Of a stretch of DNA of 64,000 nt, positions 46,252-56,511 are shown in pieces. The notes beneath the pieces are model-generated. The model searched no databases and had not been told where the DNA came from. It worked only from the letters and a program-made list of their open reading frames with translations. Each line of letters begins with the position of its first letter. Within the stretch, counting starts at the first letter, position 1. This stretch comes from Caldilineaceae bacterium (lineage in GTDB: Bacteria; Chloroflexota; Anaerolineae; Caldilineales; Caldilineaceae): assembly GCA_958295845.1 (NCBI GenBank), contig OY282376.1, forward strand, positions 1,253,022-1,317,021. The letters are read 5' to 3'. The position numbers and the translations under genes are program-made.

Positions 46252-49200
46252 TTGAAAAATAAAGTACCATCGCTATCGAAGAATCTCCCGCGTATCCTGG
46301 TTCTGGTTGTTTTACTAGCCTCGCTGACATCTCTTTCCCTATCAATTGCCAGTGTGACGAATGCGCAAATCGAATCGGCGACTTCTGTGCCTTGGCGTGG
46401 AGGTGACCCGGTCGGGTTGGAGGCGCCTTGGCTTGCCGCGGCGGTCGGTCCCGGCTGGAGTACCTCTAAGACGGAGCAAGCCGCGGGGGCTGAGATGTCC
46501 TCTTTCTGGCGGCAGGAAGACGTCAGCGGCGCACGGGGACGCGCTAACTCAAGCCGGATTGGGACAGAGGCATATCGTGCTGTCGAGCTTGGCTACGGGA
46601 AAATTTCGTTCTTTCCGGTCCGCAATTCGGGTGTGGACATCATGGTGAGCCCGTGGTCGGATCCGGCTATGTCAACTGTCTTCTCTGGCCCACTTCCAAC
46701 TCACTCTCACGCTCTGAGAAGTACCGGAAGACTCCCTGCGCCGACGATTTCCGCGACATTTACCGGGGAAAACACAGTCGTGATCAGTTGGACGGCGATC
46801 ACCGGCGCCGACCACTATCGCCTCGAGGTTTGGAACAACAGCGATCCCGGCTGGAAACATATTGAAGAAGAAGAGTATACAGGCAGGTCTTACACCGACG
46901 ATACGGTCACAGCCGGGAAGGCCGACCACTACTACACAGTCGCGGCAGTGGACGCTAACGATGTTATAGGCGATTATGCGGATCAAGTGCGAGTGATCGC
47001 ACCAGACATACTTCCTGCGCCTGAGCTGACCGTGAGCGGGCCCGTAACGACTACTGTCGAGCTGAGTTGGACGGAGGTCACCGGCGCTGACCGATACGAA
47101 CTCTCGGCGTGGTGGGACTTCGAACCCGGTTGGCAGACAGTTGACGAAAACCTGACAGGCACCATTTACAGGCATGGCAGTCTGACGCCCGGCCGCACCT
47201 ACTACTTTGCAGTCCGTGCAATCGACACCAACAACGTTCCAGGTGAGTGGTCGAATCAACCGGAAGTGATTGTTCCCGGTGGGCCAGCGCAGACAGCAAC
47301 CTCAACGCCGACGCCAGCTCCGTTTGCAGTGCCAACTCGTACACCAACATCGACGCTGACAGCTGGGCCTACGCACACGCCGACGCCAACGCTGACAGTC
47401 GTGCCAACTCGTACACCAACATCGACGCTGACAGCTGGGCCTACGCACACGCCGACGCCAACGCTGACAGTCGTGCCAACTCGTACACCAACATCGACGC
47501 TGACAGCTGGGCCTACGCACACGCCGACGCCAACGCTGACAGTCGTGCCAACTCGTACACCAACATCGACGCTGACAGCTGGGCCTACGCACACGCCGAC
47601 GCCAACGCTGACAGTCGTGCCAACTCGTACACCAACATCGACGCTGACAGCTGGGCCTACGCACACGCCGACGCCAACGCTGACAGTCGTGCCAACTCGT
47701 ACACCAACATCAACACTGACAGCAGGGCCTATGCCAACGCACACGCCAACACCAACGCCGACAGTCGGGCCAACTCATACACCAACATCAACACTGACAG
47801 CAGGGCCTACGCCAACGCCAACACTGACTGTTGGGCCAACTCGTACACCAACATCAACACTGACAGCTGGGCCAACGCATACGCTGACGCCAACACCGAC
47901 GGCAGTCCTAACTTATACACCAACGTTGACGCCGACTTTGACCCCTGATGTAAAACTACCTGCATCGACGATCACCGTGAGTGGGACAGAAACGACCACG
48001 ATCGAGATCAGTTGGACGGAAGTCGCAGGTGCTGACAGTTACGCGCTCTGGGAGTTTTGGGACTTCCATCCCGGTTGGCAGCTCGTAAAAGGCGACTTGC
48101 AAAGCACGTCCTACTCCAGACATGGGCTTACGCCCGGCAGGACCTACCATTACGCAGTTCGCGCAGTCGCCGCCAACGGCGTCGTGGGTGCGTGGTCAAA
48201 CTACCCGTTCGCAACCGTGCCGGAAGTGCCAACGCCAACGCCAACGTCTGGACCAACCCCTACGCCAACGTCAACGCCAACCCCTAACGGATTACTGCCC
48301 GCGCCATCGATCACTGTTAGTGGGACAGCGACGACCTCAATTGAGATCACTTGGACGGAAGTCACCGGCGCTGACAGATACGAACTCTGGGAGTGGTGGG
48401 ACTTTGAACTGGATTGGCAGCGCATTGAAGACAGCCTGCCAGGTACGTCCTACACAAGTCAAGGACTTACGCCCGGCAGGACCTACTATTACGCAGTTCG
48501 CGCAGTCGACGCCAATGGTGTAGCCGGAGAGTGGTCAGACTACCCGCACGCGACCGTTCCTATGGACGCGGCATCGAATGGGGAAAGGGAGAAAGCCGCC
48601 CTGATCGCTCTATATGAAGCAACCGGCGGCGCAAACTGGACGAATAATGGTAACTGGCTCTCCGACGAGCCGCTCTCAACCTGGCACGGCGTCACCACCG
48701 ACACGAACGGAAGTGTGACTGACCTTCGCCTCTCAACCAACGGGCTCCGCGGGTCTATCCCGAATTTGAGCGCGCTCACCAATCTTTCCGTGCTAGACCT
48801 CAGTACCAACCAGTTGACCGGCCAAATCCCTAACCTGGATGCCTTTACCAACCTGACGATCCTGTTCCTCGGAACCAACCAACTGAGCGGGTCGATCCCA
48901 AGTCTGGCCACTCTCACCAACCTGACGACTCTGGACCTCTACGAAAATGAGCTGACCGGGACAATACCCGATTTGAGCGCCCTGACCAACTTGACCTGGT
49001 TGATCCTCGCGGACAATCAGTTGGAAGGGCTGATTCCAGATCTGAGCGCCCTCACCGAACTGACAATACTGGGCCTCAGTGAGAACCTGTTGGAAGGGCA
49101 GATTCCAGACCTGAGCGCTCTCACCAAACTGACAACCATCAACTTGGGTGACAATCGGTTGGAAGGCCAGATTCCAGCCCTGGGCGCGCTTTCTGACCTG

Positions 49201-49920
49201 GAAAGCCTGAATCTCGGAAACAATCAGCTGGTGGGCCCGGTCCCCGATTTGAGCGCACTCACCAGCCTGACGTGGCTTTCTCTATCTGGCAATCCGCTTT
49301 GCTTGCCCGCCGGCACAGACCTGTCCACGTTGCATTCCGATGTTTCCGCTCATGTACAAGGCCTTAATCTACCTGAGTGCATAGCTTACTTTGAAAGGGC
49401 CGCTTTAGCCGCGCTTTACGAGACATCTGACGGCGCCAGTTGGGCACAAAACAACAACTGGCTGACCGACGAGCCGCTATCTACCTGGTACGGTGTCACC
49501 ACAGACAGTAATGCACGCGTGACTGAACTGCGCCTTCCCAGCAACGAGTTGACTGGGACGATACCTGATCTCAGTGCCCTCACCGAACTAACCACCCTCG
49601 ACCTCAATACCAACCCGTTGAGCGGGTCGATCCCGGACTTGAGCGCCCTCACCAACCTGACAGGCTTGGATCTCAGTTTCGGCCTGTTTGACGGGACGAT
49701 TCCGGATCTGAGCGCACTCACAAACCTGACGAGCCTGAACCTGAGTTCAAACGACCTGACCGGGTCGATCCCCGACCTGGGCGCCCTGACCGAACTGGCC
49801 AGTATTGATCTCTCTGAAAATGATTTGTGCCTCCCGACCAGCACTGATCTCTCCCAGTTGATCACAGTTGTTGCCGATCATCTGCGCAGTCTCAATCTGT
49901 CTGCCTGCACAGACCCCTAG
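46252..49920 (+). CDS. Secreted FN3/LRR protein with Thr/Pro repeat stalk, no peptidase domain
   Basis: 1222 residues from a TTG start; MKNK matches the start of the 14-kb paralogue. The signal peptide (about 1-41) ends near VTNAQ. A segment of about 100 residues (42-145) is unique to this copy. FN3-type domains lie near 149-232, 240-332, 566-655 and 682-770. Between the second and third is a 220-residue Thr/Pro linker made largely of a 24-residue repeat (VPTRTPTSTLTAGPTHTPTP type). Two cap-plus-LRR blocks (from about 779 and 1046) end the protein with the Cys C-cap LNLSAC. Unlike its three relatives it stops there, without the C-terminal peptidase-like domain. Probably exported and extended on the cell surface; ligand unknown. 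Confidence 0.85.
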   Translation: MKNKVPSLSKNLPRILVLVVLLASLTSLSLSIASVTNAQIESATSVPWRGGDPVGLEAPWLAAAVGPGWSTSKTEQAAGAEMSSFWRQEDVSGARGRANSSRIGTEAYRAVELGYGKISFFPVRNSGVDIMVSPWSDPAMSTVFSGPLPTHSHALRSTGRLPAPTISATFTGENTVVISWTAITGADHYRLEVWNNSDPGWKHIEEEEYTGRSYTDDTVTAGKADHYYTVAAVDANDVIGDYADQVRVIAPDILPAPELTVSGPVTTTVELSWTEVTGADRYELSAWWDFEPGWQTVDENLTGTIYRHGSLTPGRTYYFAVRAIDTNNVPGEWSNQPEVIVPGGPAQTATSTPTPAPFAVPTRTPTSTLTAGPTHTPTPTLTVVPTRTPTSTLTAGPTHTPTPTLTVVPTRTPTSTLTAGPTHTPTPTLTVVPTRTPTSTLTAGPTHTPTPTLTVVPTRTPTSTLTAGPTHTPTPTLTVVPTRTPTSTLTAGPMPTHTPTPTPTVGPTHTPTSTLTAGPTPTPTLTVGPTRTPTSTLTAGPTHTLTPTPTAVLTYTPTLTPTLTPDVKLPASTITVSGTETTTIEISWTEVAGADSYALWEFWDFHPGWQLVKGDLQSTSYSRHGLTPGRTYHYAVRAVAANGVVGAWSNYPFATVPEVPTPTPTSGPTPTPTSTPTPNGLLPAPSITVSGTATTSIEITWTEVTGADRYELWEWWDFELDWQRIEDSLPGTSYTSQGLTPGRTYYYAVRAVDANGVAGEWSDYPHATVPMDAASNGEREKAALIALYEATGGANWTNNGNWLSDEPLSTWHGVTTDTNGSVTDLRLSTNGLRGSIPNLSALTNLSVLDLSTNQLTGQIPNLDAFTNLTILFLGTNQLSGSIPSLATLTNLTTLDLYENELTGTIPDLSALTNLTWLILADNQLEGLIPDLSALTELTILGLSENLLEGQIPDLSALTKLTTINLGDNRLEGQIPALGALSDLESLNLGNNQLVGPVPDLSALTSLTWLSLSGNPLCLPAGTDLSTLHSDVSAHVQGLNLPECIAYFERAALAALYETSDGASWAQNNNWLTDEPLSTWYGVTTDSNARVTELRLPSNELTGTIPDLSALTELTTLDLNTNPLSGSIPDLSALTNLTGLDLSFGLFDGTIPDLSALTNLTSLNLSSNDLTGSIPDLGALTELASIDLSENDLCLPTSTDLSQLITVVADHLRSLNLSACTDP
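47329..47760 (+). repeat. 72-bp minisatellite coding the Thr/Pro stalk
   Basis: Units start at 47329, 47401, 47473, 47545 and 47617, essentially identical, with a diverging sixth at 47689 and looser copies to about 47940. The unit is 24 codons, so copy-number change keeps the frame. The repeat is also open in other frames on both strands. Confidence 0.92.
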
Positions 49921-50542
49921 AACATAAATACGGGCAATGCCAGAGTCGCCATCGTCGCCCCTTCATCGCATCCGGCGTCCATGCATCAGAAAATGGCGGC
50001 GACAGGCAGCGCTGGCCGGGCAGCCTTCTATTGGCGCTTCGTGCCGTGTGCCACCGGCTACGAGTTGTGCACCTGGGACAGTATCGACCGCCAGCTTGCC
50101 CGCAGCCTGCACGCCCTGGGCAAAGAACCGGAAGTCTTATCGATCTGATCCCCAATGTGTCTTGATTCGCTAGCTCATTTGCTCTTGCCACTTTTCCCGG
50201 TTCTCGGGGTAGGTGAGATGTCATCACAAGGCCCCATGGAAAGCCGTACGATTGCCGCCAGTCCGCAACCGCCTTGGACAGGATATCCGCGCCCCGCTCG
50301 ACTGCGTTACCGGGAGATCCCAACACTCTCCTGAACGAACATGGACTGCAAATGGCATCGGTTCGGCGGGCGTCTCTGAATGCCCCACAGGTTCAACGCG
50401 GTGCAGCAATTCGCGGCGTTTGGTCAGTGTAGTCCCCTAAGAGTAGGATTTCAATGTCATATCAGATGTCTACATTAATTCCCACGTCCTCCGCCGACCC
50501 GAATGCAGTGGCTCGCGTCTACGACAGCCTACAGGCACCCCA
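49921..50542. other. Gap between LRR genes with a decayed FN3 fragment
   Basis: This 622-bp gap contains a short remnant related to the FN3 domains of the neighbouring genes (about 50000-50148). The rest, to 50542, shows no gene, promoter consensus or terminator that I could support. Confidence 0.5.
50000..50148 (+). pseudogene. Remnant of an FN3 domain from the LRR family
   Basis: One frame reads ATGYELCTWDSIDRQLARS (from 50050). This closely matches NAATYELRVWNSLDRQWGS of the downstream LRR protein in protein and DNA. There is no start, no flanking LRRs, and a stop soon follows. It looks like debris of a former fifth family member or of a recombination event. Confidence 0.5.
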
Positions 50543-53500
50543 ATGAGAGACAGAAGGCGTACCATGACTGCAAGGTCTCCCCTACTTCTGCTCCTGGTCG
50601 CCCTCTTCGTCACTGCACTTTCCCTTCACCCAGAAAGGGAAACTTTCGCCCAAACCGGTTCCGCAGACACGCTGCCAGCGCCACAACTGTCCGCAACCCC
50701 GGAGGGAACCAACGCAATCGAGCTGCGTTGGAACGCCATTTCCGGTGCCGTTCGTTATGAACTGCACGTCTGGTGGAACGGCCTTTCCAGCTGGCAACGC
50801 ATAGACGACGGCAGCCAGACGGACCTTTCTTTCAAACAAGAGGGTCTGACAACAGGAAGAACCTACTTTTTCATCGTCGCGGGTGTCGACAGTAATGGCG
50901 ACCGCGGCGACTGGTCGAAGGAGGTCTCCGCCGTACTGCCCGCATCGGCAACCCATACGGCAACGCCAACGGCAACATCAACAGCAACACCAACCTCAGC
51001 CGCGCTCTCCGCGCCCTCAATGCATGCGCAGCCCGGCCCTGGTCTGGTCACTCTCACCTGGCAAACCGCGGCGAACGCAGTCAGCTACGAGCTGATTTTC
51101 TATGACAGAGCGATCAGCGACTGGCGCCGGATCGGCGGCGTACTGACTGGCACTTCCTTCATTCACGACGGCCTTACCGCCGGCACGACCTACCATTACC
51201 TGATCCGCTTGGTCGACGCCAACGGCGCAACCAGCGCGTGGTCAGAGTACGCGGTCGCCACCGTAACGGAATCCTCGCTTCCCCCAGACAGAGCCGCGGA
51301 GCAGGCCGCTTTGATCGCCCTCTACCAGGCAACAGACGGCCCAAACTGGCCACGCAATCACAACTGGCTGACCAACCAGCCGCTATCAACCTGGGACGGC
51401 GTCACCACCGACGCGAACGGACACGTAATCGGTCTGAATCTAGGGTCGAATAGAATGCAGGGCGCGATCCCGGATCTGAGCGCCCTCACCAAGCTGACGA
51501 GTCTGAACCTGGCTATCAACCAGTTGAGCGGACCGATTCCGGACCTGGGCGCCCTCACCAACTTGACGAATCTGAACCTGGAGCTCAACCAGCTAAGCGG
51601 ACCGATTCCGGACCTGAGCGCCCTCACCAACTTGAACAGCTTGGATCTCGACTCCAATCAACTGAGCGGACCGATCCCGGACCTGAGCGCTATCAGCAAC
51701 CTGAGAGAACTGCACCTTTGCTGCAACCAGTTGAACGGGTCGATCCCGGACCTGAACGCCCTCATCAACCTGAGACAACTGCAACTCTATGGCAACCGGT
51801 TGAGTGGACAAATCCCGGACCTGGGCGCTCTTGCAAACCTGGAAGTCCTGCACCTCGGCGACAATCAGTTAAGCGGGCAGATCCCTGCCCTGAATGCATT
51901 GCAGGATCTGCGAGAGTTGTACCTTTGGGGCAACCAGCTGACAGGGTCGATTCCCGAGCTGAGCGCCCTCACCAATCTGACTCTTCTGATCCTCAACAAC
52001 AATCAGCTGTCCGGGCCGATCCCGGACCTGAGCGCTCTCAAAGAACTCGTGCAACTGTATCTGAATAACAACCGGTTGACCGGGCCTATACCCGACCTGA
52101 GAGGGCATACCAAGCTGGCGAGTATGGGCCTGTCTGACAATCAGCTGTGTCTCCCTGCTGGCCTGAGCTTGTCCCATCCGAACACCGCAGTCGCCTCCAG
52201 CCTGCAGAGCCTGAACCTGGCTTCCTGCCCGGACTCGGTTACGCAGGCGCCAACGCCTACGCCCACGGCAGGACCAACGCAGACGCCAACGCCTACGCCT
52301 ACAGCAGGACCAACGCCAACCCCAACGCCAACCCCAACGTCGACCGCAGCCTCATTGTCAGCCCCGGCCCTACGGGCAACGGCCAACCCCGGTCAGATCA
52401 CACTCACATGGGACCCGGTGGCGAACGCCGAAAGTTACCAACTGGTCGTATGGGACCGGGCAATCAACGATTGGCGGCGTATAGGCGGCGTTCTCACTAG
52501 CAGGTCCTACACACATCTTGGGCTTACCGCGGGTACCACATACTACTTCCATGTCTGCGCAGTGGCCGCTGGCGGCGCAAAGGGCGCCTGGTCGCAACAA
52601 GTGTCCGCAGTCGTGCCCGCAACGGCGTCCGGGACGCCAACGCCTACGCCAACCCCGACTTCGACACCAACGCAATCGTCCATTGCGCTGGCAACGGCCA
52701 CCCCCACGCCGACCTCATCTGCACTGTCAGCGCCGGTACTGACAGCCAATGCCGGCGCCGGCCAGATTACGCTGACCTGGGAGGCGGTCACGAACGCTGT
52801 CAGCTACCGCCTGATCATTTGGGACGCCGCACTTTTCAATTGGCGCGACATTGGTGGTGTCCTGACCGGTACCTCCTACACACATCGCGGGCTTGCGGCC
52901 GGCGCGAAATACTATTTCCTTATCCGCGCAGTGGACGCCGGCGGCGCGTCCAGCACGTGGTCCCAACAAGCCTCCGCCACCGTAACCCAATCCGCCACAA
53001 CGCCCCAGCCGTCCGCGGAAAGAGCCGCGTTGGTTGCCCTCTACCAGGCAACCGACGGCCCCAACTGGACGAACAACCACAACTGGTTGACCAGCCAGCC
53101 GGTCTCAACCTGGTACGGCGTCTCCGCCGATGCAAACGGCCACGTAACAAGCTTGTCTCTCGATCGTAATCGATTGAGAGGGCAACTCCCGAACCTGAAC
53201 GCCCTCGTCAAACTGGAGGTGTTGAACCTCAGTTACAACATGCTGACCGGGACGATCCCGGATCTGAACCCACTCACTAACCTGAAAATCCTTAACCTCA
53301 GTTTCAATGACTTGAACGGGCCGATGTCGAATCTGAGCGCCCTCTCCAATTTGAGGATCCTTGCCCTGGGGTACAACGACTTTAGCGGCCAAATACCGGA
53401 CTTGAGCGCTCTCACCTCCTTGACAACCCTGAGTCTTGATAACAACCAGTTCGGGGCCCAATTTCCAGACCTCAGCGCCCTCACCAACCTGACTTCCCTG

Positions 53501-56185
53501 AGTGTCAGTTTCAACCAGTTTTCCGGGCCGTTTCCAGACCTGAGCGCCCTCACCAACCTGACTTTGCTTAACCTGGGGGCCAATCAGTTTCCCGGGCCGT
53601 TTCCAGATCTGAGCGCCCTCACCAACCTGAGCTGGCTGGCCCTGAACAACAGCCAGCTGACCGGACCGTTTCCGGATCTGAGCGCCTTAACCAAACTGAG
53701 GTGGCTGTACCTCTATGGGAATCAGTTGACCGGTCCGATTCCAGATCTGAGCGCGCTCGCCAACCTGACTACACTACACCTCAGTAACAACCAGTTTACA
53801 GGTCCGTTCCCAGATTTAAGCGCGCTCGCCAACCTGACAGAACTTTACCTCGGCATCAACAATTTGACCGGGCCGGTTCCAGACTTGAGTGCTCTCACGA
53901 AACTGACGCTCCTCGACCTCGCAGGCACGCAACTTTGCCTGCCGGATGGCACCAGTCTGTCCCATCCGAACAGCGCAGTGATGTCCTACCTGCAGCGTCT
54001 CAGTCTGCCTTCCTGTACACCCGCCGGCCCCGAACAAAGAGCCGCGCTTGTTGCCATATACAATGCAACCGACGGTGCAAACTGGGCGCGCAACGACAAC
54101 TGGCTGTCGGACGAGCCAATCGGTACCTGGCATGGTGTCTTTACCAACCAATACGGTCATGTCATTCGACTGTCTCTGGGCCACAACAAGATGAGTGGCC
54201 CGCTCCCCGACCTGAGCGCCCTCACCAACCTGACGACGGCTTTCCTGGCTGGCAATCAGTTAAGCGGCTCGGTACCCAACCTGAGTGCCCTGACCAGGTT
54301 GGTTGACCTGGTCCTTGAATCCAATCAGTTGAGCGGCTCGATCCCCGATCTCAGCGCCAACACCAGACTGCTGAGACTGTCCCTCTCCCACAACGAACTG
54401 ACCGGCCCGTTCCCCGATCTGAGCGCGCTCACCAACCTCGAATCCTTGTCACTCGGTGGCAACGAACTGACTGGGCCGTTTCCCGACCTGAGCGCGCTTA
54501 CCAATCTGGTATCTGTCCATCTTGGTCCCAACCGGTCGACCGGCTCGTTCCCCGATCTGAGTGCGCTCACCAACTTGAGAGAACTGTATCTCAGCTCCAG
54601 TCAGCTGACCGGCTCGTTCCCCGACCTGAGTGCGCATACCAACTTGGCCGCGCTGTACCTCAGTGACAACCAGCTGTCTGGAGAGATCCCTGATTTGAGC
54701 GCTTTCGCCAATCTGCGAACGCTGTTCTTGAACGACAACCTGCTAAGCGGCGAGATTCCCGACCTAAGCGGGCTCACCAACTTGCAGCGGCTGCACCTCA
54801 ATGACAACCAGCTGACAGGGGAAATTCCGGACCTGAGTGCACTCACCAACCTGGCAGAGCTCAATCTCGAAGACAACCAGTTAACCGGAGGAATCCCGGA
54901 CCTGAGCGCACTCAAAAACCTGACGTGGCTGGACTTGAGCAACAACCAATTGACGGAACAATTCCCGGATGTGAGCCTCCTCGCTAAACTGATCTGGCTG
55001 CTCCTCAACGATAACGATCTGACCGGGCCTATCCTCGATCTGAACCATCTCGCCAACCTGCGGTGGTTGAATCTTGAGAACAATGACTTGACCGGCCCTG
55101 TTCCGGATCTGAGCCGCCTCACCAACCTGACGGGGCTCAACCTCAATGGCAACCGGTTGTGCCTGCCCGCTGGCGCCGGCCTGTCCCATCCCAACAGCGC
55201 GGTGTCCAACCATCTTAACAGCCTGAATCTTCCAACCTGCACAAGCACCGACACCATGCTGGCGCCCGCGGTGCCCCAGAACCTTACACTGACCGTCAAT
55301 GGCGGTCAGGTCACGCTAACCTGGGACGCGGCCGCGAACGCCGCCACCTATGAGTTGCGCGTCTGGAACAGCCTCGACCGCCAATGGGGCTCGATCGGCG
55401 GTGTCCTGACCACCAGATCTTACACACACTCTGTCCTGACTGATGGCCGCAACTACTACTATCAGGTCCGCGCCCGCAACGCCAACGGCGTGCGCGGCGC
55501 CTGGTCGGATCGCGTCTACGCGGCCATTGTCACTCCGCAGTTTCCGCCGCCGCCCTCTTCTCTCGGCCTCGACATCTTCTACCAGAAATATCTGGACGTT
55601 GACGGCGTGGTCGTGATCGCGCCCACAGAGGTCTCCGATGAAAAGATGGTGCAAGCGCGGGAAGTCATCTCCGGCATGTTCTCAACCAGGCCCGACCTGC
55701 TTGCCGCCATGGCCGCCGACAGCGCACGCGTCGCCATTTACAAGTACAGTGAAGAGAACGGGGGGATTTCCCAATTGCCTGAACTGCGTTTCCTCAGTGA
55801 TGCTGCCCTGGGATATGTTCACAATAGCCCGTCCCTGTTTGTGGCAGGCATGCCTGCAGACGACCTCCACTGTGGAACTTTCATCCACGAGGTTGGACAC
55901 ATGGCCCATTACGTAATTGAAGAGCTGCCAGGCGGCGCCGAGATTGACGCACGGATGCAAGCCCTGTACCAGGTTGCCCTGAACGAAGGTCGCTGGACGG
56001 ACCTGTACGCCTCCACAAATTACAGTGAATACTGGGCCGAAATGGTCCGATTCTGGTTCTGGGAATCCATGCCTCTCTCGCTAAGGACGACCTATGCGAC
56101 CTTGGAAGATTACGATCCGGAAGCCGCGAAGCTCGTCAAAGAAGTGTTCGATGGCGCCACGGTGCCCGCAGAATGTAAGCCCTGA
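50543..56185 (+). CDS. Giant secreted LRR/FN3 protein with C-terminal HExxH metallopeptidase-like domain
   Basis: 1880 residues. The signal peptide is about 1-36, starting at ATG 50543 or 50564. FN3 domains lie near 43-133, 155-245, 608-700 and 733-820, with another near 1570-1660. Thr/Pro linkers occupy about 135-155, 565-610 and 695-730. Three cap-plus-LRR blocks (about 252-562, 825-1160, 1163-1566) carry 23-residue repeats and the LCLP...LNLPxC C-cap. The last domain (about 1665-1880) holds HEVGH at 1782-1786 and Glu1833 in EYWAEMV, the same spacing as in the 14-kb paralogue. Conserved Cys residues before HExxH (DDLHCGTF) and at the end (PAECKP) may form a disulfide. Probably an exported, active zinc peptidase with large recognition arrays. 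Confidence 0.88.
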   Translation: MRDRRRTMTARSPLLLLLVALFVTALSLHPERETFAQTGSADTLPAPQLSATPEGTNAIELRWNAISGAVRYELHVWWNGLSSWQRIDDGSQTDLSFKQEGLTTGRTYFFIVAGVDSNGDRGDWSKEVSAVLPASATHTATPTATSTATPTSAALSAPSMHAQPGPGLVTLTWQTAANAVSYELIFYDRAISDWRRIGGVLTGTSFIHDGLTAGTTYHYLIRLVDANGATSAWSEYAVATVTESSLPPDRAAEQAALIALYQATDGPNWPRNHNWLTNQPLSTWDGVTTDANGHVIGLNLGSNRMQGAIPDLSALTKLTSLNLAINQLSGPIPDLGALTNLTNLNLELNQLSGPIPDLSALTNLNSLDLDSNQLSGPIPDLSAISNLRELHLCCNQLNGSIPDLNALINLRQLQLYGNRLSGQIPDLGALANLEVLHLGDNQLSGQIPALNALQDLRELYLWGNQLTGSIPELSALTNLTLLILNNNQLSGPIPDLSALKELVQLYLNNNRLTGPIPDLRGHTKLASMGLSDNQLCLPAGLSLSHPNTAVASSLQSLNLASCPDSVTQAPTPTPTAGPTQTPTPTPTAGPTPTPTPTPTSTAASLSAPALRATANPGQITLTWDPVANAESYQLVVWDRAINDWRRIGGVLTSRSYTHLGLTAGTTYYFHVCAVAAGGAKGAWSQQVSAVVPATASGTPTPTPTPTSTPTQSSIALATATPTPTSSALSAPVLTANAGAGQITLTWEAVTNAVSYRLIIWDAALFNWRDIGGVLTGTSYTHRGLAAGAKYYFLIRAVDAGGASSTWSQQASATVTQSATTPQPSAERAALVALYQATDGPNWTNNHNWLTSQPVSTWYGVSADANGHVTSLSLDRNRLRGQLPNLNALVKLEVLNLSYNMLTGTIPDLNPLTNLKILNLSFNDLNGPMSNLSALSNLRILALGYNDFSGQIPDLSALTSLTTLSLDNNQFGAQFPDLSALTNLTSLSVSFNQFSGPFPDLSALTNLTLLNLGANQFPGPFPDLSALTNLSWLALNNSQLTGPFPDLSALTKLRWLYLYGNQLTGPIPDLSALANLTTLHLSNNQFTGPFPDLSALANLTELYLGINNLTGPVPDLSALTKLTLLDLAGTQLCLPDGTSLSHPNSAVMSYLQRLSLPSCTPAGPEQRAALVAIYNATDGANWARNDNWLSDEPIGTWHGVFTNQYGHVIRLSLGHNKMSGPLPDLSALTNLTTAFLAGNQLSGSVPNLSALTRLVDLVLESNQLSGSIPDLSANTRLLRLSLSHNELTGPFPDLSALTNLESLSLGGNELTGPFPDLSALTNLVSVHLGPNRSTGSFPDLSALTNLRELYLSSSQLTGSFPDLSAHTNLAALYLSDNQLSGEIPDLSAFANLRTLFLNDNLLSGEIPDLSGLTNLQRLHLNDNQLTGEIPDLSALTNLAELNLEDNQLTGGIPDLSALKNLTWLDLSNNQLTEQFPDVSLLAKLIWLLLNDNDLTGPILDLNHLANLRWLNLENNDLTGPVPDLSRLTNLTGLNLNGNRLCLPAGAGLSHPNSAVSNHLNSLNLPTCTSTDTMLAPAVPQNLTLTVNGGQVTLTWDAAANAATYELRVWNSLDRQWGSIGGVLTTRSYTHSVLTDGRNYYYQVRARNANGVRGAWSDRVYAAIVTPQFPPPPSSLGLDIFYQKYLDVDGVVVIAPTEVSDEKMVQAREVISGMFSTRPDLLAAMAADSARVAIYKYSEENGGISQLPELRFLSDAALGYVHNSPSLFVAGMPADDLHCGTFIHEVGHMAHYVIEELPGGAEIDARMQALYQVALNEGRWTDLYASTNYSEYWAEMVRFWFWESMPLSLRTTYATLEDYDPEAAKLVKEVFDGATVPAECKP

Positions 56186-56511
56186 AAGCCGAAGTGCGGC
56201 AGTTTCGCTTCCTGGAAGACGACCAGCCTTTCCCTACGAGACCATGCGCATCGCAGAGCACGGCCTGTCATGGTCATGCCCGCGATGAGACCGATCTTAC
56301 GCGCGCCGACTCAATCCCCAATTGAAAGCAAGCCCAAAAAGCACGACAATCGTTTCGCCCGCAGCAACGCGACGCATCAATTCGAGCGGCTTGGCCAGGA
56401 CCGGCGCCCACTGTAAAATATCCCCGCTAAGAGGCAATTTACTTGGCGTGAAATGTCAACAACCCCCTTGAATGCGCCGGACTACATCGCGGTTGACTTG
56501 GCGTCACTTGT
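56186..56511. other. Gap between the third and fourth LRR genes
   Basis: 326 bp with no supported gene. TTGACT occurs shortly before the next start but without a matching -10. No terminator hairpin with a T-run was found, so read-through from the preceding gene is possible. Confidence 0.4.

Noticed and set aside
47329-47760. Regular repeats that could be mistaken for a CRISPR array
   Set aside because: The units abut without unique spacers, have a period of 72 bp and are in-frame coding sequence; no cas genes are near.
47247-47948. Long plus-strand frame of Asn/Ser/Ala/Asp repeats (SYTNIDADSWAYAHADANAD type) and a matching minus-strand frame at 47256-47744
   Set aside because: Both are shadows of the 72-bp coding repeat. 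They lack homology and ribosome-binding sites, and they lie inside the LRR gene, whose product fits its family.
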